Both the position numbers and the translations under genes were made by a program. From Prochlorococcus sp. AG-402-L23 (GTDB lineage Bacteria; Cyanobacteriota; Cyanobacteriia; PCC-6307; Cyanobiaceae): 64,000 bases of DNA. The notes beneath the pieces are model-generated. The model made no database searches. It was not told where the DNA came from and saw only the letters and a program-made list of their open reading frames with translations. Of the stretch, positions 9,621 through 19,906 are shown piece by piece. The first letter of the stretch is position 1. The number at the start of each line of letters is the position of its first letter. The stretch covers positions 62,001-126,000 of the forward strand of contig QCIO01000002.1 of the NCBI GenBank assembly GCA_003216635.1, written 5' to 3'.

Positions 9621-10586
9621 TTAAGATGTAATTTTTAAAATATTTATTTCAACGATTATAGGTTCTACAGTTTTACTATCTCTCAAAGATACTACTTCTA
9701 ACTTAAATTTGATATTTTGATTCTCTTGAAGAAAGTCTCTAATTTTTTTTACAAAATTTCCATTTGTATTAATTTCACTAACTTGTGATCCTTTTGACTG
9801 AATTTCATCCCTTGTTTCTCTAAGCAATGATTTAATTTTGAAATTTATTGATTTAAGATTTAAATCACTTTCTCCAAGAATTGAACTTGTAATAACATCC
9901 CCTTTTTTGACTACATATTTATTCTCTAATAAATCAGGAGATACAAAAACATAATTATCTCCTTTTAAAACATTTGTTGCTGATTTAATTAATAAAATCC
10001 AGTTACCACCTATAGCAGCTGTTTTCTCAATTTTTGCAATATCACTGGGTCTCCACAAAAGAATATTTTTTGCTTCTTTATTAATTGGGATAACAATTTT
10101 CCTAACAAATTTATCAGCTTCATTATAGATTTTAGTTAAATCTAGTTTTATATTTGAGCTGGGATTAACCTCAGCAATAAATAAAGTTTGACCTCTTTTA
10201 ATAACGATATTTCCTCTCCTAAATTCTTTAATATTATTTTTTAATTGATTTAATTCCTTCTCTTTTTGAATGATTTTACCTTCAAGATCCTTTCTTTCTT
10301 CCTGTAAAGGGATTAAAGCCTTTTTACTTTCATCTAAAGTTCTTTGCAAGAAAGGAATATCAACAAAAAGCCTTTGTCTGAATTCTTCACTAACTAAAAT
10401 CAATAAACCTATTGATATTGAACTAATAAACCCACCAGTAATTATGGTTATTATAGTTGCTGTTTTTTTCGGTCTTAATTTTAAGATACTAAATCTTGCT
10501 TTACCAATCTTTGTTCCAAGAATATCGCCAAATGGTGCAATTAATCCCCCAAGTAATATTAAAAAAACAATTAAAATCCCAGCCAC
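9621..10586 (-). CDS. DUF3084 family membrane-anchored coiled-coil protein
   Basis: 321 residues. There are two N-terminal hydrophobic helices (about 2-24 and 40-65) around a basic loop, FSILKLRPKKTA. A coiled-coil stretch (about 80-125, rich in Lys/Glu with LEGKIIQKEKELNQL) follows, then a soluble C-terminal domain. The layout and neighbours fit the cyanobacterial DUF3084 family, function unknown. The start is GTG at 10586. It is transcribed leftward after ntcA (39-base gap) and directly before the RuvC-like gene. Confidence 0.8.
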   Translation of the reverse strand: MAGILIVFLILLGGLIAPFGDILGTKIGKARFSILKLRPKKTATIITIITGGFISSISIGLLILVSEEFRQRLFVDIPFLQRTLDESKKALIPLQEERKDLEGKIIQKEKELNQLKNNIKEFRRGNIVIKRGQTLFIAEVNPSSNIKLDLTKIYNEADKFVRKIVIPINKEAKNILLWRPSDIAKIEKTAAIGGNWILLIKSATNVLKGDNYVFVSPDLLENKYVVKKGDVITSSILGESDLNLKSINFKIKSLLRETRDEIQSKGSQVSEINTNGNFVKKIRDFLQENQNIKFKLEVVSLRDSKTVEPIIVEINILKITS

Positions 10587-10625
10587 ACTTTTGAATACAC
10601 TTTATACATCATAATTTATGATGAA

Positions 10626-11360
10626 TTAATTAAATCTTTTTGCAAGAGCAATTGGATCGAATACTGTTATCTTTTTTCTTTCAATATTAAGAAGCCCTGA
10701 ATCCTTTAAATCTCCCAATAACCTTGTAATGGTTACTCTTGTAGAACCAATAGCTTCAGCAATTGCCTGATGAGAAAGCCTTAGGTCTATTGTAATACCT
10801 TTTTCACCTGCAACTCCAAAGTCTCTACAAAGAACCATTAAAAAACTTACTAAACGAGAAGACATATCTCTATGTGTAAGAGTTTCTATCATCGTTTCAG
10901 TTTGAAGGATCCTACTTGAAAGACCCTGTAAAAGTAATAGTCCTACTGATGCATCTTCCTCTATAGCTCTTAAAACAGAATTTGCAGGTGCTGTTATCAT
11001 TTCAACTCTGGTGAATGCTATGGCATGATAAAAACGATCAGATCTATGTCCTGTTAGAAGAGATAAAACACCAAAGAGACTATTCTCTCTTAGAAGAGCA
11101 ACAGTTATTTCTTCACCTGACTCATAAACTCTTGACAGTCTTACTGCTCCTCTTCTTATAAGATAAACCCTTTCAGCAGGGTCCCCAGGGAAAAATATTG
11201 TTTTAGATCTCTCAACCATTTCTGTGTTTGCACCATCTAGACCTTTAATAACTTCCATTAAAGTTCTATTAATTGGAAAACGTTCTCCAACCGAGTTAAT
11301 TTTACTTTGTCCTGACTGTTGCGAACTAAAGCGATTGAATCCTCTTGAAGCAGGTATCAT
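10626..11360 (-). CDS. ntcA: Global nitrogen regulator NtcA (CRP/FNR family)
   Basis: 244 residues. A cyclic-nucleotide-type effector domain ([36 protein letters not shown]) is joined by a long helix to a C-terminal helix-turn-helix, [20 protein letters not shown], the NtcA DNA-recognition segment. In cyanobacteria NtcA senses 2-oxoglutarate and activates nitrogen-assimilation genes at GTA-N8-TAC sites, helped by PipX. The N-terminus is somewhat extended ([15 protein letters not shown]); an internal start is possible. An NtcA-type site lies upstream at 11408-11423, suggesting autoregulation. Confidence 0.97.
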   Translation of the reverse strand: MIPASRGFNRFSSQQSGQSKINSVGERFPINRTLMEVIKGLDGANTEMVERSKTIFFPGDPAERVYLIRRGAVRLSRVYESGEEITVALLRENSLFGVLSLLTGHRSDRFYHAIAFTRVEMITAPANSVLRAIEEDASVGLLLLQGLSSRILQTETMIETLTHRDMSSRLVSFLMVLCRDFGVAGEKGITIDLRLSHQAIAEAIGSTRVTITRLLGDLKDSGLLNIERKKITVFDPIALAKRFN

Positions 11361-11407
11361 AAATATCTTGACTATTAAAAAATTTAAGGAGACACCCTAA
11401 AATATCT

Positions 11408-11423
11408 TGTATCAACAGTAACA
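11408..11423 (-). promoter_or_regulatory. NtcA-type binding site upstream of ntcA
   Basis: Read on the minus strand the site is TGTTACTGTTGATACA, that is TGT-N10-ACA and GTT-N8-TAC, one mismatch from the GTA-N8-TAC consensus. A -10-like TTAAAT follows about 20 bases downstream, the spacing of NtcA class II promoters. It ends 47 bases before the ntcA ATG. Confidence 0.6.
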
Positions 11424-11507
11424 ATTTTCAATTCTTATTAAAATATTAATAAGCTTTTTCCGTAAGTTTCCACTTGCTTAACCCTTTTTTAAGTAAAATT
11501 ACACTAT

Positions 11508-11554
11508 ATGCAGTGTTAATAGATTCTAATTATACTGCATGTAGAAAGAATCTA
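11508..11554. repeat. Two interleaved inverted repeats before the CobO-like gene
   Basis: ATGCAGT (11508-11514) pairs with ACTGCAT (11534-11540), and TAGATTCT (11520-11527) pairs with AGAATCTA (11547-11554). Both dyads are perfect and both have a 19-base spacer, with the arms interleaved. They end five bases before the ATG at 11559. They could be operators or mutually exclusive RNA hairpins. Confidence 0.5.
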
Positions 11555-11558
11555 AATA

Positions 11559-12140
11559 ATGATAATTAGTTCATCCCATCCTTATTCTAAAAGTAATCTT
11601 GATGTTGTAAATATAAATACTGCTAACAAAATTAACGTAAAAAGACTTACACAAAACGGACAAATTCAAATCTATCAATCTTTATATAGAGGAAGCTACC
11701 CATCTATCATTAGAGACTCTCTAAGAAATGCTGCTCTTGGCAGGAAAGTGCTCTTGATACAATTTATGAAAGGAGGGGTTAAACAAGGTGTTGATAATGC
11801 AGTAAGACTATGCGGTAATTTAACATGGGTAAGATCATCACATTCCTTTGATCAATATAATTCTGAAGTAATTGAAAATAATAAAAATTTAAAAAAATCT
11901 ATCCATGAATCTACTATTGAATTATGGAATTTTTGTAAACAAGAACTACAGTCTGGCGAGAATGACCAAATAATACTTGATGAAATTTTTTTAGCTATTG
12001 ACATGAAAATTATCGATAAAGATGATTTGATTTCAACACTTGAAAACCGATTTATATCAGGAGATGTAATCCTTACTGGTACAGATATTCCTAAAGATTT
12101 ATTATTAATGGCCAACCAAATTACCGAACTTCGCTCATAA
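11559..12140 (+). CDS. CobO/BtuR-like protein without a P-loop
   Basis: 193 residues. The middle and end match ATP:corrinoid adenosyltransferases: GRKVLLIQFMKGGVKQG, DQIILDEIFLAIDMKIID, and DVILTGTDIPKDLLLMANQI. The N-terminal Walker A (GNGKGKTT in the family) is absent; the corresponding place reads YQSLYRGSYPSIIRDSL. The protein may therefore not bind ATP in the usual way and may have another role. It is the first gene of a rightward trio with dcd (4-base gap) and thyX (1-base gap), and is divergent from ntcA. Family membership is fairly secure; enzymatic activity is doubtful. Confidence 0.7.
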   Translation: MIISSSHPYSKSNLDVVNINTANKINVKRLTQNGQIQIYQSLYRGSYPSIIRDSLRNAALGRKVLLIQFMKGGVKQGVDNAVRLCGNLTWVRSSHSFDQYNSEVIENNKNLKKSIHESTIELWNFCKQELQSGENDQIILDEIFLAIDMKIIDKDDLISTLENRFISGDVILTGTDIPKDLLLMANQITELRS

Positions 12141-12144
12141 AAAA

Positions 12145-12738
12145 ATGCTAAAAAATGATCTCTGGATAAATCAAAAAGCCTCGGAAGGTATGATAAAGCC
12201 CTTTCAATCAAATTTAGTGAGGCATCTTGACCCTGACAATAAACAAAATCCGGTTTTGAGTTACGGATGTTCATCCTATGGCTATGATTTAAGACTTTCA
12301 TCCAAAGAATTCCTAATTTTCAGACATATTCCTGGTACTGTGATGAATCCCAAAAAGTTTAATTCGAATAATTTAGAAAAAACTGTTCTTCACCATGATA
12401 ATGATGGAGACTTTTTTATTCTTCCTGCTCACTCCTATGGTTTAGGAGTGGCTTTAGAAAGAATGAAAGTACCAGAAAATATAACTGTAATCTGCATAGG
12501 TAAAAGCACTTACGCCAGGCTAGGAATTATTGTTAATACAACGCCCGCAGAAGCAGGATGGGAAGGTCATCTAACTTTAGAGTTTAGTAATAGTTCAGGT
12601 GCAGATTGCAGAATTTATGCTGAAGAGGGTATTTGCCAACTACTCTTTTTTGAAGGTGATCCATGCTCTACAACCTATGAAGATAGGAGAGGTAAATATC
12701 AAAACCAACCAGAAAAAGTAACTCTAGCAAAGATCTAA
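12145..12738 (+). CDS. dcd: dCTP deaminase
   Basis: 197 residues. It deaminates dCTP to dUTP, feeding dUMP to thymidylate synthesis. The recognisable patterns are SYGCSSYGYDLRLS near 40-50, CIGKSTYARLGIIVNTTPAEAGWEGHLTLE with the catalytic Glu at the conserved position, and GICQLLFFEG. It sits between the CobO-like gene and thyX in a tight operon, a sensible partner for thyX since its product becomes the dUMP substrate. Confidence 0.95.
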   Translation: MLKNDLWINQKASEGMIKPFQSNLVRHLDPDNKQNPVLSYGCSSYGYDLRLSSKEFLIFRHIPGTVMNPKKFNSNNLEKTVLHHDNDGDFFILPAHSYGLGVALERMKVPENITVICIGKSTYARLGIIVNTTPAEAGWEGHLTLEFSNSSGADCRIYAEEGICQLLFFEGDPCSTTYEDRRGKYQNQPEKVTLAKI

Positions 12739-12739
12739 A

Positions 12740-13372
12740 ATGAGTAATGTCGAACTAATTTCGCTAACTCCTGATGCAGAAAAAACAATGGCTTATATTG
12801 CAAGAGTTAGTAATCCAAAAAATCAGGAGAATGAAGACTACTCAAAATTATTGAGTTATTGCATTAAAAATGAACATTGGAGTGTTTTTGAACAGTCATT
12901 TATGACCTTACAAATAGAAACTAACAGAGGAATCGCTGCCCAAATTTTAAGACATAGATCATTTACTTTTCAGGAATTTTCGCAGAGATATGCAGATAGT
13001 TCTCAATTGGGTAATATTCCCTTACCAGAGTTGAGGCGTCAAGATTTTAAAAATAGGCAAAATTCAATTCCTGATCTCCCTGATGAGTTAAAAAAAAGAT
13101 TCAATGAAAAAATAGGTTTACATTTTCAGGCTGCTTCAGCATTATATGAAGATTTACTTGCTGAAGGCGTAGCGAAAGAATGTGCGAGATTTGTTTTACC
13201 ATTAGCAACTCCAACAAGAATCTATATGTCTGGATCATGCAGATCATGGATCCATTACATTCATTTAAGATCAGCTCACGGTACCCAAAAAGAACACAAG
13301 TCTATCGCCCAAAATTGCAAGTCTATTTTTAAAAAAAGTTTTCCGATTGTATCAAAATCTTTAGAATGGTGA
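12740..13372 (+). CDS. thyX: Flavin-dependent thymidylate synthase
   Basis: 210 residues. It makes dTMP from dUMP using FAD, NADPH and methylene-tetrahydrofolate. The ThyX signature RHRSFTFQEFSQRY (RHRxxSxxxxSxR type) is intact, with C-terminal SGSCRSWIHYIHLRSAHGTQKEH. It begins one base after dcd. ThyX rather than ThyA is common in small-genome marine cyanobacteria. It converges on txlA. Confidence 0.97.
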   Translation: MSNVELISLTPDAEKTMAYIARVSNPKNQENEDYSKLLSYCIKNEHWSVFEQSFMTLQIETNRGIAAQILRHRSFTFQEFSQRYADSSQLGNIPLPELRRQDFKNRQNSIPDLPDELKKRFNEKIGLHFQAASALYEDLLAEGVAKECARFVLPLATPTRIYMSGSCRSWIHYIHLRSAHGTQKEHKSIAQNCKSIFKKSFPIVSKSLEW

Positions 13373-13375
13373 AAA

Positions 13376-13966
13376 TTATCCATGACTACGAGGAGTAACC
13401 TCATTATTTTTATTTTCTTGAATTGATGAAAATTCATCATTAATAATTGCCTCGTAGGTTTTCTCTTCTTTTTCTAAATTATTAATAGATTCTCTTATTT
13501 TTATTTCATCTTGTTTACCAATAAAAGTAGATATTAGGTTACCCTTTTTATCAAAAAGATTAACTTGAGGAATCCCGTTGACGGTAAACTTCTGGATGTA
13601 ATTACCCCATTTTTGATTATCAACATTTAAAAAAACAAAATTTATATCTTTTTCGTATTCATCTTTAAAAGCAGAAACTTGTGGAGCCATTTCTTTGCAA
13701 ACTTCACACCACTCTGCATAAAATTCCAGAAATGTAGGCTTGTTATTTGTTAAAGCTATTTCAGGGTCAACTGATAATTCTCCAAAACTCTTTAGAAGAT
13801 AAGTTGATTTAAAAAAGGGATTTCTTAACAAAAGCAATGAAACAATAACAATAGATATAATGGAGATAAGTATTGTTTTTAAATTTGTATTTACAATAGG
13901 CTCACGATTCTCAGATTGCACTATGAGGGTATTACTAACTAAATTCATTTTAAATAAGTTAAACAA
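13376..13966 (-). CDS. txlA: Membrane-anchored thioredoxin-like protein (TxlA/HCF164 type)
   Basis: 196 residues. One N-terminal membrane helix (about 30-47, ILISIISIVIVSLLLL) is followed by a thioredoxin fold with FLEFYAEWCEVCKEMAPQV; the redox pair is the WCEVC motif. The cis-proline region reads NGIPQVNLFD. Homologues (HCF164) face the thylakoid lumen and pass reducing power for cytochrome b6f and PSII assembly. The C-terminal tail is acidic and low in complexity. The start is ATG at 13966. Confidence 0.88.
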   Translation of the reverse strand: MFNLFKMNLVSNTLIVQSENREPIVNTNLKTILISIISIVIVSLLLLRNPFFKSTYLLKSFGELSVDPEIALTNNKPTFLEFYAEWCEVCKEMAPQVSAFKDEYEKDINFVFLNVDNQKWGNYIQKFTVNGIPQVNLFDKKGNLISTFIGKQDEIKIRESINNLEKEEKTYEAIINDEFSSIQENKNNEVTPRSHG

Positions 13967-14059
13967 ATAAAGAGAATTGAATTTTATAAGCTTTTAATCA
14001 ACTGATAAAATAATAAGTGAATAATTATCAAAAATTTCTTTTATTCCTGAAATCTAATT

Positions 14060-15412
14060 ATGCAATCAATCTTTGGAACTGATGGAATAAGAGGAAGATT
14101 TAATGAAGAGATAACTTATTCTCTAGCATACAAAGTAGGATATGCTCTTGGTTCTAATTTAGAAAAGAAAAATCCAATATTAATTGGAAGAGATACAAGA
14201 ATTAGTGGAGATATTCTGCTTCAGGCAATAACACAAGGTATAAATGATAGTGGGAAAAAATTTATAAATCTTGGAATCTGTCCTACCCCTGCTATACCTT
14301 ATTTAATCAAACAAGAAAACCTTAGTAGTGGGATCATGATATCTGCAAGTCATAATCCCCCAGAATATAATGGCATAAAAATTTTTGATCATAATGGTCA
14401 AAAAATTACCAATAATTTTGAAAATAAAATCCAAAAATTAATTGAAGAATTAAATCACAATATATCAGTTCCTACAAAAGCAAGCCCTCTAAATACAAAT
14501 AAAGATCTTATGGATATCTATATTAAAAGCCTAATCCAAACAATGGATGGGGAAAATTTAAGGGGATTGAAAATAATTTTAGACACATGCTACGGATCAG
14601 CGACAACCTGCGCAAAAACAATTTTTGAGACTCTTGGTGCTGATGTAAAAGTTATCAATAACTCTAAAAATGGGATGAAAATTAATATGAATTGTGGTTC
14701 TACTAACCTAGAACCATTAAAAAAAGCATTAAGAGAGAGTCCTGCAGATATGGGATTTAGCTTCGATGGGGATGCCGATAGAGTAATTGGAATAGATTCA
14801 AAGGGCAATGTGTTAGATGGAGATCACATCCTTTTTCTTTGGGGTAGAGAACTTATGGAACAAAAAATTCTCACAAATAATTTACTAATATCTACACAAA
14901 TGGCAAACATAGGGTTTGAAAATGCTTGGCGGAAAATTGGAGGAATTTTATATAGAACTGATGTAGGAGATAAATATGTGCATGACGCAATTAAAGAAAA
15001 AAGAGCAGTTTTAGGCGGTGAGCAGTCAGGTCATATACTTTCAAAAATTAATAACTTTTCTGGAGATGGGATCTTGACTGCACTTCAAATTTCTAAATAT
15101 TGTAAAAAGAAAAATATTAATTTAAATGATTGGCTTAAAAGTAGTTTTAATCCTTTTCCTCAAAAACTAACCAATATCAATTTAAATCTTAATATTAATA
15201 AATTAAATTTAAAAACCAAAATCTTAATTGATCAAACTATAGAAAATTTTCAGGAAATATATTCGAATAATTGTAGAGTTTATATAAGGCCTAGCGGCAC
15301 AGAACCCGTAATGAGAGTTCTAGTTGAGGCAAAAAATCATAAGGAAGTTCATTCTTTATCAAGCGAAATAACAAACAAACTTTTTTTAGAAATTAATAAA
15401 ATAATAAATTAA
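14060..15412 (+). CDS. glmM: Phosphoglucosamine mutase
   Basis: 450 residues. It converts glucosamine-6-phosphate to glucosamine-1-phosphate for UDP-GlcNAc, peptidoglycan and LPS synthesis. The signature order is complete: [18 protein letters not shown] at the N-terminus, phosphoserine loop [19 protein letters not shown] near 100, metal-binding [13 protein letters not shown], sugar-binding GGEQSGHIL, and phosphate-binding [15 protein letters not shown]. The start is ATG. It converges on trmB with a 7-base gap. Confidence 0.97.
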   Translation: MQSIFGTDGIRGRFNEEITYSLAYKVGYALGSNLEKKNPILIGRDTRISGDILLQAITQGINDSGKKFINLGICPTPAIPYLIKQENLSSGIMISASHNPPEYNGIKIFDHNGQKITNNFENKIQKLIEELNHNISVPTKASPLNTNKDLMDIYIKSLIQTMDGENLRGLKIILDTCYGSATTCAKTIFETLGADVKVINNSKNGMKINMNCGSTNLEPLKKALRESPADMGFSFDGDADRVIGIDSKGNVLDGDHILFLWGRELMEQKILTNNLLISTQMANIGFENAWRKIGGILYRTDVGDKYVHDAIKEKRAVLGGEQSGHILSKINNFSGDGILTALQISKYCKKKNINLNDWLKSSFNPFPQKLTNINLNLNINKLNLKTKILIDQTIENFQEIYSNNCRVYIRPSGTEPVMRVLVEAKNHKEVHSLSSEITNKLFLEINKIIN

Positions 15413-15419
15413 CCATGAA

Positions 15420-16049
15420 TTAAATTTTTATATAAATTCTTTCAAAAATATCAAGTTGGTTAACAATCACATACTTTTCCCGATTAGTTTTAAATTTATT
15501 TGGATTAAAACTTTTGGAATAATTAAAATCTTTTTTATCTATTGTTTCAAAACAAACATTACTTGATATAGTACAGTCCATATAATCGAATAAATCCTTT
15601 ACATCTGTTTTTATATAAATTAAGGTACCTTTTCGCAATGAATTTGATAGAAAATTAATAAATTCTGGCTGAACTACACGCCTTTTATAATGTCTCTTTT
15701 TAAACCATGGATCAGGAAAATTAAAAGAAATACTTTTTAGATTTTTGATAATAAATTTACTTTGTTCATCATTCAAAATATTATTAGCATTACCAAATAC
15801 GAAATATAGATTTTTAATTTCTCTTTTAAGGACTTTTAATTTAGCATTTTTGACTAATTTCTCACGGATTTCAATTCCCAAATAATTCCAACTGGTATTA
15901 ACTAAAGCTAAATCGATTAGAAACTCACCAGCAGCACAACCTATATCCAAATGAAGATTCAATTTAGAATTACCAAACATTTCACTCAAAGAAGGTATTT
16001 TCTCAATTTGATTGAAATTAATACTAAGCGGATTAACATGCTGTCTCAT
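15420..16049 (-). CDS. trmB: tRNA (guanine-N7-)-methyltransferase
   Basis: 209 residues of a SAM-dependent Rossmann methyltransferase that modifies G46 of tRNAs. Motif I reads [17 protein letters not shown], followed by [15 protein letters not shown]. The TrmB hallmark is [20 protein letters not shown], and the C-terminal TNREKYVI matches the family end. The ATG start gives MRQHVNPLS, the usual cyanobacterial N-terminus. It converges on glmM and is divergent from the DUF3177 gene. Confidence 0.95.
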   Translation of the reverse strand: MRQHVNPLSINFNQIEKIPSLSEMFGNSKLNLHLDIGCAAGEFLIDLALVNTSWNYLGIEIREKLVKNAKLKVLKREIKNLYFVFGNANNILNDEQSKFIIKNLKSISFNFPDPWFKKRHYKRRVVQPEFINFLSNSLRKGTLIYIKTDVKDLFDYMDCTISSNVCFETIDKKDFNYSKSFNPNKFKTNREKYVIVNQLDIFERIYIKI

Positions 16050-16171
16050 GCAATTATTAATATATTTCTAGGCAATAATATAAGGATGCATAATATTCAT
16101 AACTATGACAATAGTAAGTCCAAAAGTAATAGTTTGATGTTTAATTATTATGTGTTTAAAAAGAAAAAGTT

Positions 16172-16795
16172 TTGAACGTTTTTAATCAACTTTCTATTTG
16201 GCTATCCTTTCAACTTTCAATAATTTTCCTTATTGGTATTCCTATTACTCTTTCCTTCTGGTCAATTAAAAAAAGAAATAAAGCAGTTATTAAACTTCTA
16301 TCAATTTATTGGAAAATATCCCTTTTATTTTTTATAAGCCTTTTACTTTTAGTAGGAAAGTATAATTATGCTCTTGTGATAACAAATATTTCAACATTAT
16401 TAATGACAGTTTCAGTTTGGTTTTGGAACGATATTAATGATGAATTAAGAGAATATGATTTTTCTTACTCTCTCACCACAACGACAAAAATTTGGAGATG
16501 GACGATAACTTTTATATCTCTCAATTTCTTTATTCAGAGTTTACAAAACTTCAACTGCTATTCTTTTATTAATTTGGATGAGTGTGCAATATGGCTTCAG
16601 CCTTCTTCAAATTTATATCTTATTTTAAAAAATTTATTTAATTTTTTCTTTGGTGCTAACTTTACTCAGCCTATAGCAAAATTCTTAGGATTATTTTCAT
16701 TATTAATCTATATTTTAGGCCTTATTCAATGGTCAATAATCAAATTACCTAAAAACGGAAGAAACTCTTACTTCTCAGAAAATGGCAAAAATTAA
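16172..16795 (+). CDS. DUF3177-type integral membrane protein
   Basis: 207 residues with about five hydrophobic segments (roughly 8-30, 45-63, 68-85, 112-125 and 180-200) and a short polar tail. The pattern and position between trmB and ileS fit the cyanobacterial DUF3177 family, function unknown. The start is a TTG at 16172 (MNVFNQLSIWLSF); an upstream ATG at 16150 is in a different frame and ends quickly. It converges on ileS. Confidence 0.65.
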   Translation: MNVFNQLSIWLSFQLSIIFLIGIPITLSFWSIKKRNKAVIKLLSIYWKISLLFFISLLLLVGKYNYALVITNISTLLMTVSVWFWNDINDELREYDFSYSLTTTTKIWRWTITFISLNFFIQSLQNFNCYSFINLDECAIWLQPSSNLYLILKNLFNFFFGANFTQPIAKFLGLFSLLIYILGLIQWSIIKLPKNGRNSYFSENGKN

Positions 16796-16878
16796 TTTAA
16801 TAAATAGTCTTGAAAAATCAGTTCCGAGATACCTGATAGGATAAGTAATCTAGAGGATTTCATTCAAAAAAACTGGAT

Positions 16879-19785
16879 TTAAATAAATTCAAAATTAATA
16901 ATATTTGAACATCTTTTGCATAATTTTGTATTTTGGATTCCATTAAAAGTTTCTTTTTGATAATGCCAACATCTATCACATTTTTGACCTTGAGCTTTTA
17001 CTATTTGAATTTTACCAAGTGAATTATTATCAATAATTAGAGAATTCTCCACCAAATCGGATACCACTTGGAATTTTGATACTATAAGCCAATCCCTAAA
17101 TAAATCTACATCTTGATTGCCAAATTCTTTTAGCCAAGTAAGTGAATCTTTTAAAACTTTATCTTCAGGTAAATAATTAACTTCAGTTTCCAAAGCTGAT
17201 CCAATTATTTGTTTGTTCCTACATCCTTCTATAGCCTTGTTAATTTCAACTCTCAAATTTCTTAAATTTGCAATGTTCTCATTAAGTATTTGATTTTTCC
17301 ATGACTGCGGAAATATGGGCCATCCCCTTTGAAAGACTGATTTTTCTTTAGTTGAATATGGTATATTTTGCCAAATATCTTCAGCCATATGACAAAGCAC
17401 TGGAGAAATAAGTACTGCTAAATTTTCAACAACTTTTGACATGACGAACTGACATGATCTTCTCCTAAATTGTGATTTAGAACTTACATATAACCTATCC
17501 TTCGCAATATCCAAATAAAAATTTGATAGATCTACAACGCAAAAACTTTGCAAGATTTGGAAAAATTTTGAAAATTCATAATTTTGATAAGCATTTGATA
17601 TTTGATCTGTAACCTCAACTAATCTGCCTAACATCCATTGATCTAAGAGAGGCAATTGATCAATTTCAAAACTATCTATATTAGGATCATAATCATGAAT
17701 ATTACCTAGTAGATATCTTGCAGTATTACGAACTTTTCTATAAACGTCTGAAAGTTGCTTTAGTATATTTGAACCAATTGGAACATCAACTGAATAATCT
17801 ACAGAGCTTACCCATAGCCTTAAAACATCAGCACCATAAGCAGGGTCAGTTTTTTTATTATTACCTCCATTAATAATTATATTTGGATCAACAACATTAC
17901 CTAAAGATTTACTCATTTTTCTTCCGTTTTCATCAAGTGCAAAACCGTGAGTTAAAACTTTCTTATATGGAGGTTTATTATTAACTGCAACAGATGTTAG
18001 CAAAGAAGACTGAAACCATCCTCGATGTTGATCTGAGCCCTCTAAATAAAGATCTGCTGGATACTTTAATTCACTTCTTAGTTCACATACTGCCGCCCAG
18101 CTAGATCCCGAATCGAACCAAACATCCATTGTATCTGTACCTTTTTTCCATAGATCCGATTCTTTTGCATAATTTTCTGGCAAAAGATTCTTAACATCCC
18201 AATCCCACCAAATATCGGCTCCATATTCACCAAAAAGTTCTTGAATATGATTAATTATCTCTTTATTAAGGAGAATGTCATTACCATTTTTTTTATAAAA
18301 AACTGGAATAGGGACTCCCCATGACCTTTGTCTAGAAATACACCAATCTCCTCTCCCAACAACCATAGAATAAATTCTTTTCTTTCCAGTCTCTGGCATC
18401 CATTCAACATCTTCGATAGCCTTTAATGCAGATGATCTAAAGCCATTTACAGATGCAAACCATTGTTCTGTTGCCCTAAAAATAGTTGGTTTTTTGGTTC
18501 TCCAATCATAAGGATATCTATGCTTATAATTTTCTTGTAATAAAAGCAAATTATTTCCTTTTAAATGTTCAATAATTAAATCATTTGAATCTTTCAGGAC
18601 ATTTGATCCTTTGAATTGACCGGAATATTCATTTAAGTTGCCCTTTTCATCAACGACACATGTTATTGGTAAATCATATTTTTGACCTACATTAAAATCA
18701 TCTATCCCATGACCAGGCGCAGTATGAACAATTCCAGTTCCTGATTCGGTAGTAATATAATCTCCTCCAATTACAATTCTGCAATTTTTATTCTTAGAGG
18801 GATGTTGATATTCAATATTTTCCAATTTAGAGCCTTTAACCTCTAAAAGCACTTTGAAATCTTTATTAAATTTCTTACTTATTTCAGAAGACAAATCCTT
18901 TGCAAAAAGGTAAATTCGTTTCTCTTCATCGATAGCAAAAACGTACTTTATTTTTGGATTTACTGCAACTGCTTCATTTGCAGGTATGGTCCAAGGAGTA
19001 GTGGTCCAAATAGTGATGAAAGAATTATTTTGAAAAAAATCTTTTTTGATATTAAGATTTTCTTGGATGAAATTTAATAGAATTTCCTCAGGTATTTTAG
19101 TGATTTTTAATGAAACATAAATACTTTTTGAATAATGTTCATCAGGGTATTCTAATTCTGCTTCTGCAAGTGCAGTCCTTGAACTTGGACTCCAATGCAC
19201 AGGTTTAAGACCTCGATATATGTAGCCATTTAAAAACATTTTCCCAAATACTTCAATCTGAGCAGATTCATAACTTTTCTTAAGAGTTAAGTAAGGGTTA
19301 TTCCAATCTCCCCATATGCCCCACCTTTTGAAACCCTCCTTTTGATTATTAATTTGGATATGGGCATAATCTTTTGCTTTTTTTCTTAAATTTAGAGTAT
19401 CAAGATTCTTTCTTTCATCAGATTTTAAATTCTGAAGAACTTTTAATTCAATAGGTAATCCATGACAGTCCCAGCCTGGAACGAAATGAACCCTAAATCC
19501 TCTTAAGGTTTTGTACTTATTAATTATGTCTTTTAAAACTTTATTAAGGGCATGACCCATATGAAGCGCTCCATTTGCATAAGGAGGGCCATCATGTAAT
19601 GTAAATATTTCGCCTGAATTACTTGAACCTAATTGGAAATCAATATCATTGTTAGCCCAAAAATTCTGAATCTCAGGTTCTCTTACAACTGAATTAGCAC
19701 GCATTGAGAAGTCAGTTTTTAGTAAATTTAAGGTTTCTTTATAAGAAAAGTCTGATTTTTGTTCTTTGGTATTTTGAGATTTCAT
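16879..19785 (-). CDS. ileS: Isoleucyl-tRNA synthetase
   Basis: 968 residues of a class I synthetase charging tRNA-Ile. The HIGH-type motif is in [23 protein letters not shown]1 editing domain follows, with [18 protein letters not shown] and [13 protein letters not shown]. The KMSKS loop is [17 protein letters not shown]. The C-terminal zinc finger has CDRCWHYQ and LCKRCSNI. Length and order are those of the bacterial enzyme. The ATG at 19785 is preceded by an AT-rich region without a clear Shine-Dalgarno sequence. Confidence 0.98.
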   Translation of the reverse strand: MKSQNTKEQKSDFSYKETLNLLKTDFSMRANSVVREPEIQNFWANNDIDFQLGSSNSGEIFTLHDGPPYANGALHMGHALNKVLKDIINKYKTLRGFRVHFVPGWDCHGLPIELKVLQNLKSDERKNLDTLNLRKKAKDYAHIQINNQKEGFKRWGIWGDWNNPYLTLKKSYESAQIEVFGKMFLNGYIYRGLKPVHWSPSSRTALAEAELEYPDEHYSKSIYVSLKITKIPEEILLNFIQENLNIKKDFFQNNSFITIWTTTPWTIPANEAVAVNPKIKYVFAIDEEKRIYLFAKDLSSEISKKFNKDFKVLLEVKGSKLENIEYQHPSKNKNCRIVIGGDYITTESGTGIVHTAPGHGIDDFNVGQKYDLPITCVVDEKGNLNEYSGQFKGSNVLKDSNDLIIEHLKGNNLLLLQENYKHRYPYDWRTKKPTIFRATEQWFASVNGFRSSALKAIEDVEWMPETGKKRIYSMVVGRGDWCISRQRSWGVPIPVFYKKNGNDILLNKEIINHIQELFGEYGADIWWDWDVKNLLPENYAKESDLWKKGTDTMDVWFDSGSSWAAVCELRSELKYPADLYLEGSDQHRGWFQSSLLTSVAVNNKPPYKKVLTHGFALDENGRKMSKSLGNVVDPNIIINGGNNKKTDPAYGADVLRLWVSSVDYSVDVPIGSNILKQLSDVYRKVRNTARYLLGNIHDYDPNIDSFEIDQLPLLDQWMLGRLVEVTDQISNAYQNYEFSKFFQILQSFCVVDLSNFYLDIAKDRLYVSSKSQFRRRSCQFVMSKVVENLAVLISPVLCHMAEDIWQNIPYSTKEKSVFQRGWPIFPQSWKNQILNENIANLRNLRVEINKAIEGCRNKQIIGSALETEVNYLPEDKVLKDSLTWLKEFGNQDVDLFRDWLIVSKFQVVSDLVENSLIIDNNSLGKIQIVKAQGQKCDRCWHYQKETFNGIQNTKLCKRCSNIINFEFI

Positions 19786-19906
19786 ACGACGATATAAGAA
19801 ATATTGGTGATCAAAAGAATTATTTAAATAAATCTAATTCATTATATTCTTTCTTAATTGACCTGTAGTTTTTTGGGAATGTTTCAAATAACCAATTTAT
19901 TTGATT

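Noticed and set aside
15951..16175. 74-residue plus-strand ORF across the trmB start and spacer
   Set aside because: Mostly antisense to trmB and ending in lysine-rich low-complexity sequence.
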